Both the position numbers and the translations under genes were made by a program. The notes under the pieces are model-generated. The model was given only the letters and a program-made list of their open reading frames with translations, did no database searches and was not told the origin of the DNA. Positions 7,767-15,773 of a DNA stretch of 35,884 bases are shown in pieces. The first letter of the stretch is position 1; every line of letters begins with the position of its first letter. The DNA comes from Gallibacterium melopsittaci. GTDB lineage: Bacteria; Pseudomonadota; Gammaproteobacteria; Enterobacterales; Pasteurellaceae. The DNA is taken from the NCBI RefSeq assembly GCF_042433085.1, contig NZ_JBHLWA010000016.1:1-35884 (forward strand), in the 5' to 3' direction.

Positions 7767-8564
7767 ATGGTAACAAAATTAGAAAAATTTGCAGAGGTCA
7801 TTGCTCAATTACGTGATCCTGAAAAAGGTTGTCCTTGGGATTTAGAACAAAATTATCAAACTATGCCGCCTCATATTTTAGAGGAGGCTTATGAAGTAGT
7901 AGAAGCAATTAATCAAAATAATCGTCAAGAATTAAAAGAAGAACTCGGTGATTTATTAATGCAAGTTGTCTTCTTAAGTCAATTAGCTAAGGAAGAACAA
8001 GCTTTTACATTGGACGATGTCATCCAAGGAATTACTGATAAAATTATCCGCCGCCATCCTCATGTATTTGGTGAAGTTGAAGCGAATACTAGTGAAGAGG
8101 TGTTAAAAAATTGGGAAAACATCAAACAACAAGAGCGTCACGATAAAAAGCAATTTTCTATTTTAGATAATGTACCTGCTGCACTCCCTTCTTTACTACG
8201 TGCGGCTAAATTACAGAAACGTTGTGCAAAAGTAGGTTTCGATTGGTCAGAAACCGAATTGACTATGCAAAAAGTAGAAGAAGAACTACAAGAAGTTCGT
8301 GAAGAATTACAAAAGCCACAGCAAAATCAGTCTGCAATTGAGGAAGAAGTTGGTGATCTTCTCTTTGCGGTGGTGAATGTTGCTCGACACTTACACGTTA
8401 ATCCAGAAGAAGCTCTACGCAAAGCTAATCTCAAATTTGAGCGACGTTTCCGCAAAGTAGAACAAACTATTGTCCTCTCTGAACGTACTTTAGAAGAGGT
8501 TTCACTAACAGAAATGGATCTACTTTGGGATCAAGTTAAACAACAAGAAAAACAAGGAGCATAA
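7767..8564 (+). CDS. mazG: Nucleoside triphosphate pyrophosphohydrolase MazG
   Basis: Hydrolyses (d)NTPs to monophosphates and pyrophosphate, cleaning nucleotide pools; E. coli MazG also lowers ppGpp. Two MazG repeats are visible. The first (about residues 5-110) has GCPWDLEQ, EEAYEV and ELGDLLMQVVF; the second (about 150-235) has KVGFDW, EEELQEV and EEVGDLLFAVVN. The acidic metal-binding residues are present in both. The second ATG (7767) is chosen because GGAG at 7757-7760 is spaced correctly for it, while the ATG at 7755 has no site; the product is 265 residues. It lies 9 nt upstream of an ABC exporter gene. Confidence 0.94.
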   Translation: MVTKLEKFAEVIAQLRDPEKGCPWDLEQNYQTMPPHILEEAYEVVEAINQNNRQELKEELGDLLMQVVFLSQLAKEEQAFTLDDVIQGITDKIIRRHPHVFGEVEANTSEEVLKNWENIKQQERHDKKQFSILDNVPAALPSLLRAAKLQKRCAKVGFDWSETELTMQKVEEELQEVREELQKPQQNQSAIEEEVGDLLFAVVNVARHLHVNPEEALRKANLKFERRFRKVEQTIVLSERTLEEVSLTEMDLLWDQVKQQEKQGA

Positions 8565-8573
8565 CTATTCACT

Positions 8574-10412
8574 ATGTTTAGTCGTATTTATTCATGGTTT
8601 GAAAATCGTCTTAATCCTTATCCAAGTGATATCCCTGCCGTACCACAAAACGGCTTAATCAAATTTATCTGGTCTTGTATGGATGGAATGCGAGGTTGGA
8701 TTTTACTCCTTACTATTATGGTAATAGGTATAGGTGCAATAGAAGCTGTATTGTTCCAGTTCATGGGGATATTAGTTGATTGGTTAGCTAAATATTCACC
8801 ACAACAATTATGGCAAGAAAAACAGATGCAACTACTCGGAATGGCTGGATTATTACTGTTTAGTATTGTTTGGTCTTTCATTGCTTCTAATATTCATCTA
8901 CAAACTTTACAAGGCGTATTTCCAATGCGTTTACGTTGGAACTTCCACCGTTTAATGCTAGGACAAAGTTTAAGTTTTTACCAAGATGAATTTGCTGGTC
9001 GTGTTTCTGCAAAAGTGATGCAAACCGCATTAGCTGTACGTGATACAGTCCTTGCCATTTCTGATGTAATGACTTATGTCACTGTTTATTTTATTACGTC
9101 TGGTGCAGTATTAATGACCTTAGACAGTTGGTTCGTATTACCTTTTATTATCTGGTTAGTGGTCTTTGCAATTATATTAAAAATCTTTATTCCAAAATTA
9201 GCCTATACTGCCGAACGACAAGCTGATGCACGTTCATTAATGACAGGACGCGTTACCGATGCGTATGCCAACATTACAACAGTTAAACTCTTCTCTCATG
9301 GTTTACGTGAAGCGAGTTATGCTAAACGTTCTATGCAAGAGTTTATGGTAACTGTTCATGCTCAAATGCGGTTAGCAACTTCTCTCGAAACCCTAACCTA
9401 TTTTACGAATATTTTGCTCACATTAAGTACTGCTTTACTAGGGTTATGGCTATGGAGTACTGGCAAAACTGGCGTAGGAGCAATTGCAACTGCAATTGCA
9501 ATGGCATTACGGGTCAATAATCTCTCTCGTTGGATCATGTGGGAAGCAGCACGTTTATTTGAAAATATTGGAACTGTTAATGACGGTATGCATACGCTTT
9601 CTAAGCCTCATACGATTGTTGATAAAACGAATGCAACAGATCTTACTGTCACCAAAGGCGAAATTAAATTTGATAATGTGCAATTTGCGTATGAGAGTGA
9701 CAAACCGCTCCTCTCTAATTTCAACTTAACCATTAAACCAGGTGAGAAAGTCGGGTTGATTGGTCGTTCTGGTGCAGGAAAATCAACTATTGTTAATCTC
9801 TTACTCCGCTTTTATGAAGCTAATCAAGGTAATATTACGATTGATGGACAAAATGTTTGTGACGTTCGCCAAGAAAGTTTGCGTAGCCAGATTGGATTAG
9901 TCACACAAGACACCTCATTATTACACCGTTCGGTTCGAGATAATATTATTTACGGTCGTCCTAATGCCACCGAAGAAGAGATGATTTCTGCTGCAACACG
10001 GGCTGAAGCAGCCAATTTCATTCCCGCATTAAGTGATGCTCAAGGTCGTCATGGATATGATGCTCATGTTGGAGAACGAGGTGTGAAACTCTCTGGTGGT
10101 CAACGTCAACGTATTGCTATTGCACGTGTGATGCTAAAAGATGCACCAATTTTATTATTGGATGAAGCAACCAGTGCTTTAGATTCTGAGGTTGAAGCTG
10201 CAATTCAAGAAAGCCTAGATAAAATGATGGAGAATAAAACCGTTATCGCTATTGCGCATCGTCTCTCTACCATTGCTGCAATGGATCGCTTGATTGTGTT
10301 AGATAAAGGACAAATTGTGGAACAGGGTACTCACGCTGAGTTGCTAGAAAAAAATGGACTTTATGCCAAATTATGGAAACATCAAAGTGGTGGTTTTTTA
10401 AGTGAGCATTAA
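8574..10412 (+). CDS. ABC-type exporter half-transporter (fused membrane and ATPase domains)
   Basis: Type IV (MsbA-like) ABC half-transporter of 612 residues, expected to work as a dimer in the inner membrane. An N-terminal membrane domain with six predicted helices covers about residues 40-330. The nucleotide-binding domain (about 360-600) has Walker A GRSGAGKST near 396, the signature LSGGQRQ near 506, Walker B ILLLDEATSALD near 526 and the H-loop IAHRLST. Similar proteins of unknown substrate occur in Haemophilus. Substrate could be a lipid, drug or peptide; nothing in the sequence decides. It follows mazG by 9 nt, so the two are probably cotranscribed. Confidence 0.9.
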   Translation: MFSRIYSWFENRLNPYPSDIPAVPQNGLIKFIWSCMDGMRGWILLLTIMVIGIGAIEAVLFQFMGILVDWLAKYSPQQLWQEKQMQLLGMAGLLLFSIVWSFIASNIHLQTLQGVFPMRLRWNFHRLMLGQSLSFYQDEFAGRVSAKVMQTALAVRDTVLAISDVMTYVTVYFITSGAVLMTLDSWFVLPFIIWLVVFAIILKIFIPKLAYTAERQADARSLMTGRVTDAYANITTVKLFSHGLREASYAKRSMQEFMVTVHAQMRLATSLETLTYFTNILLTLSTALLGLWLWSTGKTGVGAIATAIAMALRVNNLSRWIMWEAARLFENIGTVNDGMHTLSKPHTIVDKTNATDLTVTKGEIKFDNVQFAYESDKPLLSNFNLTIKPGEKVGLIGRSGAGKSTIVNLLLRFYEANQGNITIDGQNVCDVRQESLRSQIGLVTQDTSLLHRSVRDNIIYGRPNATEEEMISAATRAEAANFIPALSDAQGRHGYDAHVGERGVKLSGGQRQRIAIARVMLKDAPILLLDEATSALDSEVEAAIQESLDKMMENKTVIAIAHRLSTIAAMDRLIVLDKGQIVEQGTHAELLEKNGLYAKLWKHQSGGFLSEH

Positions 10413-10430
10413 TTCCATATAATGGTAAAC

Positions 10431-10459
10431 AAAATGTGCGACATTAAGTCGCACATTTT
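10431..10459. terminator. Bidirectional terminator between the ABC exporter gene and eptA
   Basis: A perfect 12-bp stem (10431-10442 with 10448-10459) with a 5-nt loop, A4 at the left base and a T run after the right arm. It fits both convergent genes. Confidence 0.88.
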
Positions 10460-10467
10460 TTATTTCT

Positions 10468-12093
10468 CTACTTCTTCTTACATTGGGCAATAATATCTAA
10501 TTTCTCCTGATACACCGACGTATTCGGATTCATATCCATTAATCCAAACAGTGTGCTATACAAATTATCTTGTGAATAAGATTCTTGTGCTGCATTTTTC
10601 CGTAAGCAGTCAAAGTCAATATTTTCATTTTCTTTAAATCGATCCGAAAACCACATAATCATTGGAATATGTGTTTGTTGTGCTGGTGCAATCGCATACG
10701 GCGTCCCATGTAAATACACCCCATTCTCACCCAATGATTCACCATGATCGGACAAATAGTAAACCGCAGCCTCTAATTCAGGATGTGCAGATACTTTCTC
10801 AATCACTTTATCTAAGAATTGATCAATATAGAGAATTCCATTGTTATAGGTATTCACTAACTGTTCATTGGTACATTTTTGAATTTCATTGGTATCACAC
10901 GTTGGTGTAAAACGACGATATTCAGGTATATAACGCTCATAATAGGTTGGTCCATGGCTACCAATCGTATGCAAAACTAACACGGTATCTTTTTTAAGAT
11001 TTCGCAGCACATCATCAATATGATCTAATAAAATATTATCCAAACATTCACCATCTTGGCAGTATTTTGGATCCGTTGACGAGGCGATATTTTTACTCGG
11101 TACACGTAAACACACGCCTTTGCAATCACTGTTGTTATCAATCCATAAAATCTCCACACCTGCATGTTGTAATACATCTAGGATATTATCTTGATGAGCT
11201 GCTTTCACTGCATCATAATTATCTTTCCCCATACCTGAAAACATACAAGGTACAGATACCGCCGTTGATGTTCCACAACTGGTAACATTTTTAAAATTGA
11301 TAATTTGATCACCACGTGCTGCTAATAATGGTGTCGTTTGTGGTTGATAACCATTCAATCCCCAATTTTGCGCTCGGGTCGTTTCCCCCACAACTAATAC
11401 TGTCAGGTGAAGATAATCATCAGGCTTTTCTTGTGCTGCATCTAAGCCCAACTCAGTATAGGGCATATTGGCTTGTTGAATACGCTTAACTTCGTTTATT
11501 CCAGCACTAATAAAATTCGATGGCACAATCAAAGCGGGGACACTCTTATTATTTCTCACAAAAGAGGCATAATCTTGATAAAATCCCTTCGCAATACCCG
11601 CTATCACCACAACAGATAACAAAATCATGGCAATACGATAGGCAATTTCTTTATACCAACGACGATAATCTACTTTCACCAACACATAAAGCAATGAGGG
11701 AAAAACACCAAAACCAAGAATCCATAAAATATAAGGCAATGTAACCGTGCGTGATGCTTCAGCAAAATTTGTCTGCAACACATTTTCCAACATATCTGTT
11801 GTGAAATAGACATCTAGAAAAACTTCGCTATACCCCACTGCTGCACTGATCATCAGTAGCGCAGGCATTATTATTTTATGCAAAACGGGTAAGGCAAATA
11901 ATTGAAATACAGCATTTAGTACAAAAAAGACAAAAACTGGCACAGTTACTAAAAAATAATCTTCTGTTGCACCAGTAAAGGGGTGAAGTTTTAAGACTTT
12001 GGCATAAAACGCATAATTTAATACTAATGTGAAATAGAGTGAAACCAAACTAATTAACGTTGTCGAACGTAATGAGAATGACGCTATTCGCAT
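10468..12093 (-). CDS. eptA: Lipid A phosphoethanolamine transferase EptA
   Basis: Inner-membrane enzyme that moves phosphoethanolamine from phosphatidylethanolamine to lipid A, lowering negative charge and polymyxin sensitivity. Five predicted helices fill residues 1-175. The periplasmic alkaline-phosphatase-like domain has the metal ligand in VVGETTR (E237), the catalytic threonine T275 in SCGTSTAVS, IGSHGPTYY, and YLSDHGESLGENG with the conserved Asp-His pair. Cysteines that form disulfides in EptA are present (CKGVC, CDTNEIQKC). An earlier ATG at 12141 lacks a ribosome-binding site; the ATG at 12093 has GGAG upstream and gives 541 residues, near the E. coli length of 547. Confidence 0.93.
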   Translation of the reverse strand: MRIASFSLRSTTLISLVSLYFTLVLNYAFYAKVLKLHPFTGATEDYFLVTVPVFVFFVLNAVFQLFALPVLHKIIMPALLMISAAVGYSEVFLDVYFTTDMLENVLQTNFAEASRTVTLPYILWILGFGVFPSLLYVLVKVDYRRWYKEIAYRIAMILLSVVVIAGIAKGFYQDYASFVRNNKSVPALIVPSNFISAGINEVKRIQQANMPYTELGLDAAQEKPDDYLHLTVLVVGETTRAQNWGLNGYQPQTTPLLAARGDQIINFKNVTSCGTSTAVSVPCMFSGMGKDNYDAVKAAHQDNILDVLQHAGVEILWIDNNSDCKGVCLRVPSKNIASSTDPKYCQDGECLDNILLDHIDDVLRNLKKDTVLVLHTIGSHGPTYYERYIPEYRRFTPTCDTNEIQKCTNEQLVNTYNNGILYIDQFLDKVIEKVSAHPELEAAVYYLSDHGESLGENGVYLHGTPYAIAPAQQTHIPMIMWFSDRFKENENIDFDCLRKNAAQESYSQDNLYSTLFGLMDMNPNTSVYQEKLDIIAQCKKK

Positions 12094-12186
12094 AAATGAA
12101 TTATCTCCATAACCTATACAATAAAAGCGGGGGTTTGACATTATGGAGGTGAAAAAGTTCTTAATGACTATACTGTAATTTCATAA

Positions 12187-12217
12187 AAAATACCTGCTCG
12201 TAATAAGCAGGTATTTT
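12187..12217 (-). terminator. Terminator after the leftward sulfatase operon
   Basis: A perfect 12-bp stem (12187-12198 with 12206-12217, 7-nt loop) followed on the minus strand by a T6 tract. It lies 28 nt past the sulfatase stop and separates this operon from eptA. Confidence 0.88.
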
Positions 12218-12244
12218 AACTTTCCTAATAGAGAAAATGAGAAC

Positions 12245-13693
12245 TTATAATTCATCAATAATACGATATACCCAATTCTCTAATGGATCATTAATTTTCT
12301 TCATTTCAGAATGCATCTCTAGCAACATTGTCTTCTTTATCTCTGAATAGGCATCATCATAAAAAAGATTTACCATTTCTTCTGGATCATTTTTCACATC
12401 ATATAGTTCACAAACATCACTCGCATTGAAAACCAGTTTATAATCCTTACGTCGCCACATTCGTTGTTCAAAATAAACAAAATGCCCCGCTAATTGTGCT
12501 AATAAGCCCTTTCGATCATTATTTTTACCTTGACGAACAATAGGTAAAATACTTTGTCCTTCAAAACAAGGCGGTATTGTTTGCTCTACGACATCAAATA
12601 CAGTAGAGGTTAAATCATGTAGATACACTAAATTGTCATCTCGTTGATTAATCCTATTTGAAAGTGGATCTTTAACAATCAACGGAATGTTATATGTACT
12701 ATCAAACATAAATTCACCTTTTTCGATCATTCTATGCGCCCCCATCGCATCACCATGATCAGCAGTAATTACAATAAAGGTGTCCTCATATAATCCCTTT
12801 TGTTCTAAAAATTTAAATAATTCTCCTATTGCATCATCAATGAGCGTGATATATCCCCAGAATTTTGTAATTACCTCTCGCCAATGTTCTTCACTCGCTT
12901 CCCACATTCCCCACATTTTAGAGATTGTTCTATAATGTCCAGGTTTACCTTCTAATGGCTTAAAGAAGCTCTTATCAAGCACAACATCTTTTGGATCATA
13001 CATTGAGTAGTAAGGCTCTGGTACGATACAAGGTGTATGTGGTCCCCAAAAGTTTATCCAAGTAAAAAATGGTTTTCCTTCATCTAATGATTCCTGAATA
13101 AATCGCTTAGATTCATCAATAATAAAATAAGGGATTGTTTGCTCTTTGGAGCCAGATAAAAGCCCACATAGTTCTTGCACACGTAAATGTGGATTATCCC
13201 CAAAATAGGCTTTGCTTACGCTTGGAATGTCTAATTGATTTTCCACTAACCACTCTTTATAGCGATTAGAATGTGTAGGCGGTTGATTGAAAACAAGATC
13301 CTTATAAACTTGGCTACCTGGGTAACCATAACCATCAAAATTATGTCCTCGTATTCCGTAATCAGCAGGTACAGATTTTGTACCAACATGCCACTTTCCA
13401 GCAACATAGCAGTTATAACCTACTAAATTAGAGATATTCGGTGCTTCTGGGCTAATTTCCCCCGTTCCCCCTTTTTCACCATTTCTAATAATGCCGTGCG
13501 AAGAGGGCATTAATCCTGTAAACAGTGATGTTCTTGCTGGTCCGCACACTGATGCAGGTGTAAACGCATTGTCAAAACATACCCCTTCTTTCGCTAATCT
13601 ATCTATATTGGGTGTTTTCACAATGCTATGCCCATACGGGCCTAGCATATCTTTTCTTACTTGGTCTAATAAAATATAAATCACATTACTCAT
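12245..13693 (-). CDS. Type I (Cys-type) sulfatase, cytoplasmic, paired with a symporter
   Basis: Formylglycine-dependent sulfatase of 482 residues that should hydrolyse a sulfate ester. The maturation motif C50-G-P-A-R54 matches C-x-P-x-R, so C50 would become formylglycine. Metal and active-site segments include the N-terminal ILLDQ, GKWHVG near 98, NFWGPHTP and the late ITADHGDAMGAH. There is no signal peptide, so it should act in the cytoplasm. The gene starts 2 nt after the SSS symporter gene, indicating translational coupling and a shared substrate. The C-terminal part reminds me of E. coli YidJ, also next to a symporter gene (yidK). The substrate is unknown. Confidence 0.92.
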   Translation of the reverse strand: MSNVIYILLDQVRKDMLGPYGHSIVKTPNIDRLAKEGVCFDNAFTPASVCGPARTSLFTGLMPSSHGIIRNGEKGGTGEISPEAPNISNLVGYNCYVAGKWHVGTKSVPADYGIRGHNFDGYGYPGSQVYKDLVFNQPPTHSNRYKEWLVENQLDIPSVSKAYFGDNPHLRVQELCGLLSGSKEQTIPYFIIDESKRFIQESLDEGKPFFTWINFWGPHTPCIVPEPYYSMYDPKDVVLDKSFFKPLEGKPGHYRTISKMWGMWEASEEHWREVITKFWGYITLIDDAIGELFKFLEQKGLYEDTFIVITADHGDAMGAHRMIEKGEFMFDSTYNIPLIVKDPLSNRINQRDDNLVYLHDLTSTVFDVVEQTIPPCFEGQSILPIVRQGKNNDRKGLLAQLAGHFVYFEQRMWRRKDYKLVFNASDVCELYDVKNDPEEMVNLFYDDAYSEIKKTMLLEMHSEMKKINDPLENWVYRIIDEL

Positions 13694-13695
13694 AT

Positions 13696-15381
13696 TTAAG
13701 CCTTCTGTTTATTTTTACCTACAACAACTAATAAAACAGCTTGCAATACTAAATAACCGCCTATGACCCATAGCGGTTTGCCCTCTGCGGAAGCTAATCC
13801 AACTGGAGATAAAAGTGTATAAAGCGCAATTAAACCTAAAATTAATGAGGCAACAGTAATATTGACATATTCCCAATTACTTAGGTCAACATTACTTTTA
13901 TTTTCGGTATTATCTTGATACGGAGTGGCTCGTCTTAAGAAAATGCCTAAAGTTAACATCACAGCAACATCAAAAACAAATAAGGCTGCCATAACATAAA
14001 CAAAGTTAATTTTTACATTAAACACCCATACAATGAGGAAATATAAAACAACATGTAATAACAAAGCAATTCGAGCAGCTACTCCAGAAACTGTTTTATT
14101 AAATAATCCAACTGCAAACAGTGCAACAATCGGAATATTCACAAAACCTGCAAATCGTTTTGTAATTAAGAAAATACCATCAGTACCAAACATTAGTAAT
14201 GGTCCGATAATAATAGTCACAATCGCCATAATAGCAGAAACTTTTTTCGCATAAGTAATTAACTCTCTATCACTAAATGTCTTTTTCGTGATTGAAGGTA
14301 ATAAATCTTTACAATAAATAGTTGCTGCTGAATTTAAGAAGGAATTAAAGGTACTTAATATCGCACCAAATAGTGCTGCCACAAAAAAACCTTGTAATAC
14401 AGTTGGTAATACTCGATTAACTAATTCAGGATAAGATAAATCAATAGGATTTAATCCTTCTCCAATGATGTGGAAACTTAATAATCCTGGCACATTTAAG
14501 ATTAGTGGTAAAAGTAAGAGAAATAGTGCTGCAATTAAGATTCCTTTTTGCCCTGCTTTTAGATCTTTAGCACCTAAAGCACGTTGTACAATCGCTTGGT
14601 TCGTTGTCCAGTAAAAGAAATGAACCAACATAATACCAGTAAATATTGTTGGCCACGGTACAGCATCAGTCGCACTACCAATCGCATTAAACTTTTCTAC
14701 GTGTGTTGTACCAATAATATGTAACCCTTCTGAAAAACTTCCATTCCCTAAATAAATCAAGCCAAAAATTGGTACAAGAATCGCTCCAATAACTAAAATA
14801 ATTGCATTAATTGTATCCGACACGGCAACTGCTTTTAATCCACCAAAGATCGCATATGCAGCACCAACAACACCAATTGCCATTATGGTATAAACAATAG
14901 ATTCTCCATAACTAATCCCAAATGTGGCTTCTAAATTAAAAATCTTATTAAAAGCAATAGCACCAGTATAGAGGGCTGTTGGAATAACAATAAAAAGATA
15001 AAAAACTAAAAAAAGACCTGACATAATTAAACGTGTTTGTCGGTCAAATCGATTTTCAAAAAATTCTGGAATAGTAGTGTATCCGTTTCTAATATACTTT
15101 GGTAATAAATATAGTGCTAAGAAACACAATGGAATAACAGTTGGTACTGTCCACGCAATAATAGAAAAATTTCCTGCATAAGAGTTTGCATTTACACCAA
15201 TAATTTGTTCTGTTGATAAGGAAGTTAAAATCATTGAACAACCAATTACAAACCCACTTAAACCTCTACCTGCAAGAAAATACCCTTTTGAAGTGGATAA
15301 ATCATCATTTTTTGTTTTTAGCCACGAAATCCACGCGACACCACCCGTAACCAGTAAAAAACTAAGAATTGTTAATAGCAT
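13696..15381 (-). CDS. Sodium:solute symporter (SSS family), sulfatase-linked
   Basis: Inner-membrane cotransporter of 561 residues with about 13-14 hydrophobic segments, SLC5/SGLT-like. Family markers include GYFLAGRGL near 35, SLSTEQIIG near 55, a GGLKAVAVSDTINA stretch near 180 and RALGAKDLKAGQKG near 270. The ATG at 15381 follows a strong AGGAGG site. It is the first gene of a two-gene operon with the sulfatase that starts 2 nt downstream, so it probably imports the sulfated substrate. It is clearly paralogous to the rightward symporter at 15774-17540 and resembles E. coli YidK as I remember it. The ion and substrate are inferred. Confidence 0.92.
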   Translation of the reverse strand: MLLTILSFLLVTGGVAWISWLKTKNDDLSTSKGYFLAGRGLSGFVIGCSMILTSLSTEQIIGVNANSYAGNFSIIAWTVPTVIPLCFLALYLLPKYIRNGYTTIPEFFENRFDRQTRLIMSGLFLVFYLFIVIPTALYTGAIAFNKIFNLEATFGISYGESIVYTIMAIGVVGAAYAIFGGLKAVAVSDTINAIILVIGAILVPIFGLIYLGNGSFSEGLHIIGTTHVEKFNAIGSATDAVPWPTIFTGIMLVHFFYWTTNQAIVQRALGAKDLKAGQKGILIAALFLLLLPLILNVPGLLSFHIIGEGLNPIDLSYPELVNRVLPTVLQGFFVAALFGAILSTFNSFLNSAATIYCKDLLPSITKKTFSDRELITYAKKVSAIMAIVTIIIGPLLMFGTDGIFLITKRFAGFVNIPIVALFAVGLFNKTVSGVAARIALLLHVVLYFLIVWVFNVKINFVYVMAALFVFDVAVMLTLGIFLRRATPYQDNTENKSNVDLSNWEYVNITVASLILGLIALYTLLSPVGLASAEGKPLWVIGGYLVLQAVLLVVVGKNKQKA

Positions 15382-15460
15382 ATTGCCTCCTGTACTCTTT
15401 TTACTTGATATTTATAAATTAAATATCTCTTTGTAGCATAATGGCTTCTAATGCTTTTCT

Positions 15461-15501
15461 ATTATGATAATAATCATAGGAGGTATGTGAGAAAGATCAC
15501 A
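15461..15501 (-). promoter_or_regulatory. CRP-dependent promoter for the leftward symporter-sulfatase operon
   Basis: A perfect TGTGA-N6-TCACA CRP site (15486-15501, centre 15493.5) lies 30 bp from the centre of a CATAAT -10 element on the minus strand (15461-15466). No -35 is obvious. This is close to class II geometry, in which CRP sits near -41.5, so cAMP-CRP activation under carbon limitation is likely. The crp gene is in this window. Confidence 0.7.
15463..15478. promoter_or_regulatory. FNR/DNR-like inverted repeat, copy 1
   Basis: TATGAT-N4-ATCATA, a 16-bp inverted repeat whose core TGAT-N4-ATCA matches the FNR box TTGAT-N4-ATCAA at eight of ten positions. It overlaps the CRP-linked -10, where it could repress. 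It also lies 33 bp (centre to centre) upstream of a weaker -10, TATGCT (15435-15440), where it could activate. Confidence 0.5.
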
Positions 15502-15587
15502 AATTCAAAATATAAGTAAATAACTCAAAAACTAATAATTGATAAAGTCATATTTTTTGATATAGACGTTTAATAAAATATCTAAAT

Positions 15588-15629
15588 CTGTGATTCGAAT
15601 CACAGTTGTTTTATAACAATGATCATACT
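15588..15629 (+). promoter_or_regulatory. CRP-dependent promoter for the rightward symporter-sulfatase operon
   Basis: CTGTGATTCGAATCACAG (15588-15605) is a perfect 18-bp palindrome holding the CRP consensus TGTGA-N6-TCACA, centre 15596.5. A CATACT -10 candidate (15624-15629, four of six) is centred 30 bp downstream, the same spacing as in the leftward promoter. The leader would be about 135 nt. Confidence 0.68.
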
Positions 15630-15701
15630 TATTCCTCTTTATTCCTCCTTATAATCCTAATTACTTTTAATTGCAGAAGGTAACAACAAGTTTAAATTTA
15701 T

Positions 15702-15717
15702 TATGATTAATATCATA
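15702..15717. promoter_or_regulatory. FNR/DNR-like inverted repeat, copy 2
   Basis: TATGAT-N4-ATCATA again, with the same arms as copy 1 and a different spacer. It lies 57 bp upstream of the rightward symporter start. A TATATT hexamer at 15733-15738 is centred 26 bp downstream, closer than usual for class II activation, so the promoter it serves is unclear. The rest of 15382-15773 is A/T-rich and holds no gene that I can see. Confidence 0.45.
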
Positions 15718-15773
15718 CCCTTTGCTATTTCTTATATTCACATTTCAATCCATAAATAAAGGAGGAAGAAACT

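Noticed and set aside
12094..12141. Longer EptA start at 12141
   Set aside because: No ribosome-binding site precedes it, and the extra residues do not align with EptA relatives.
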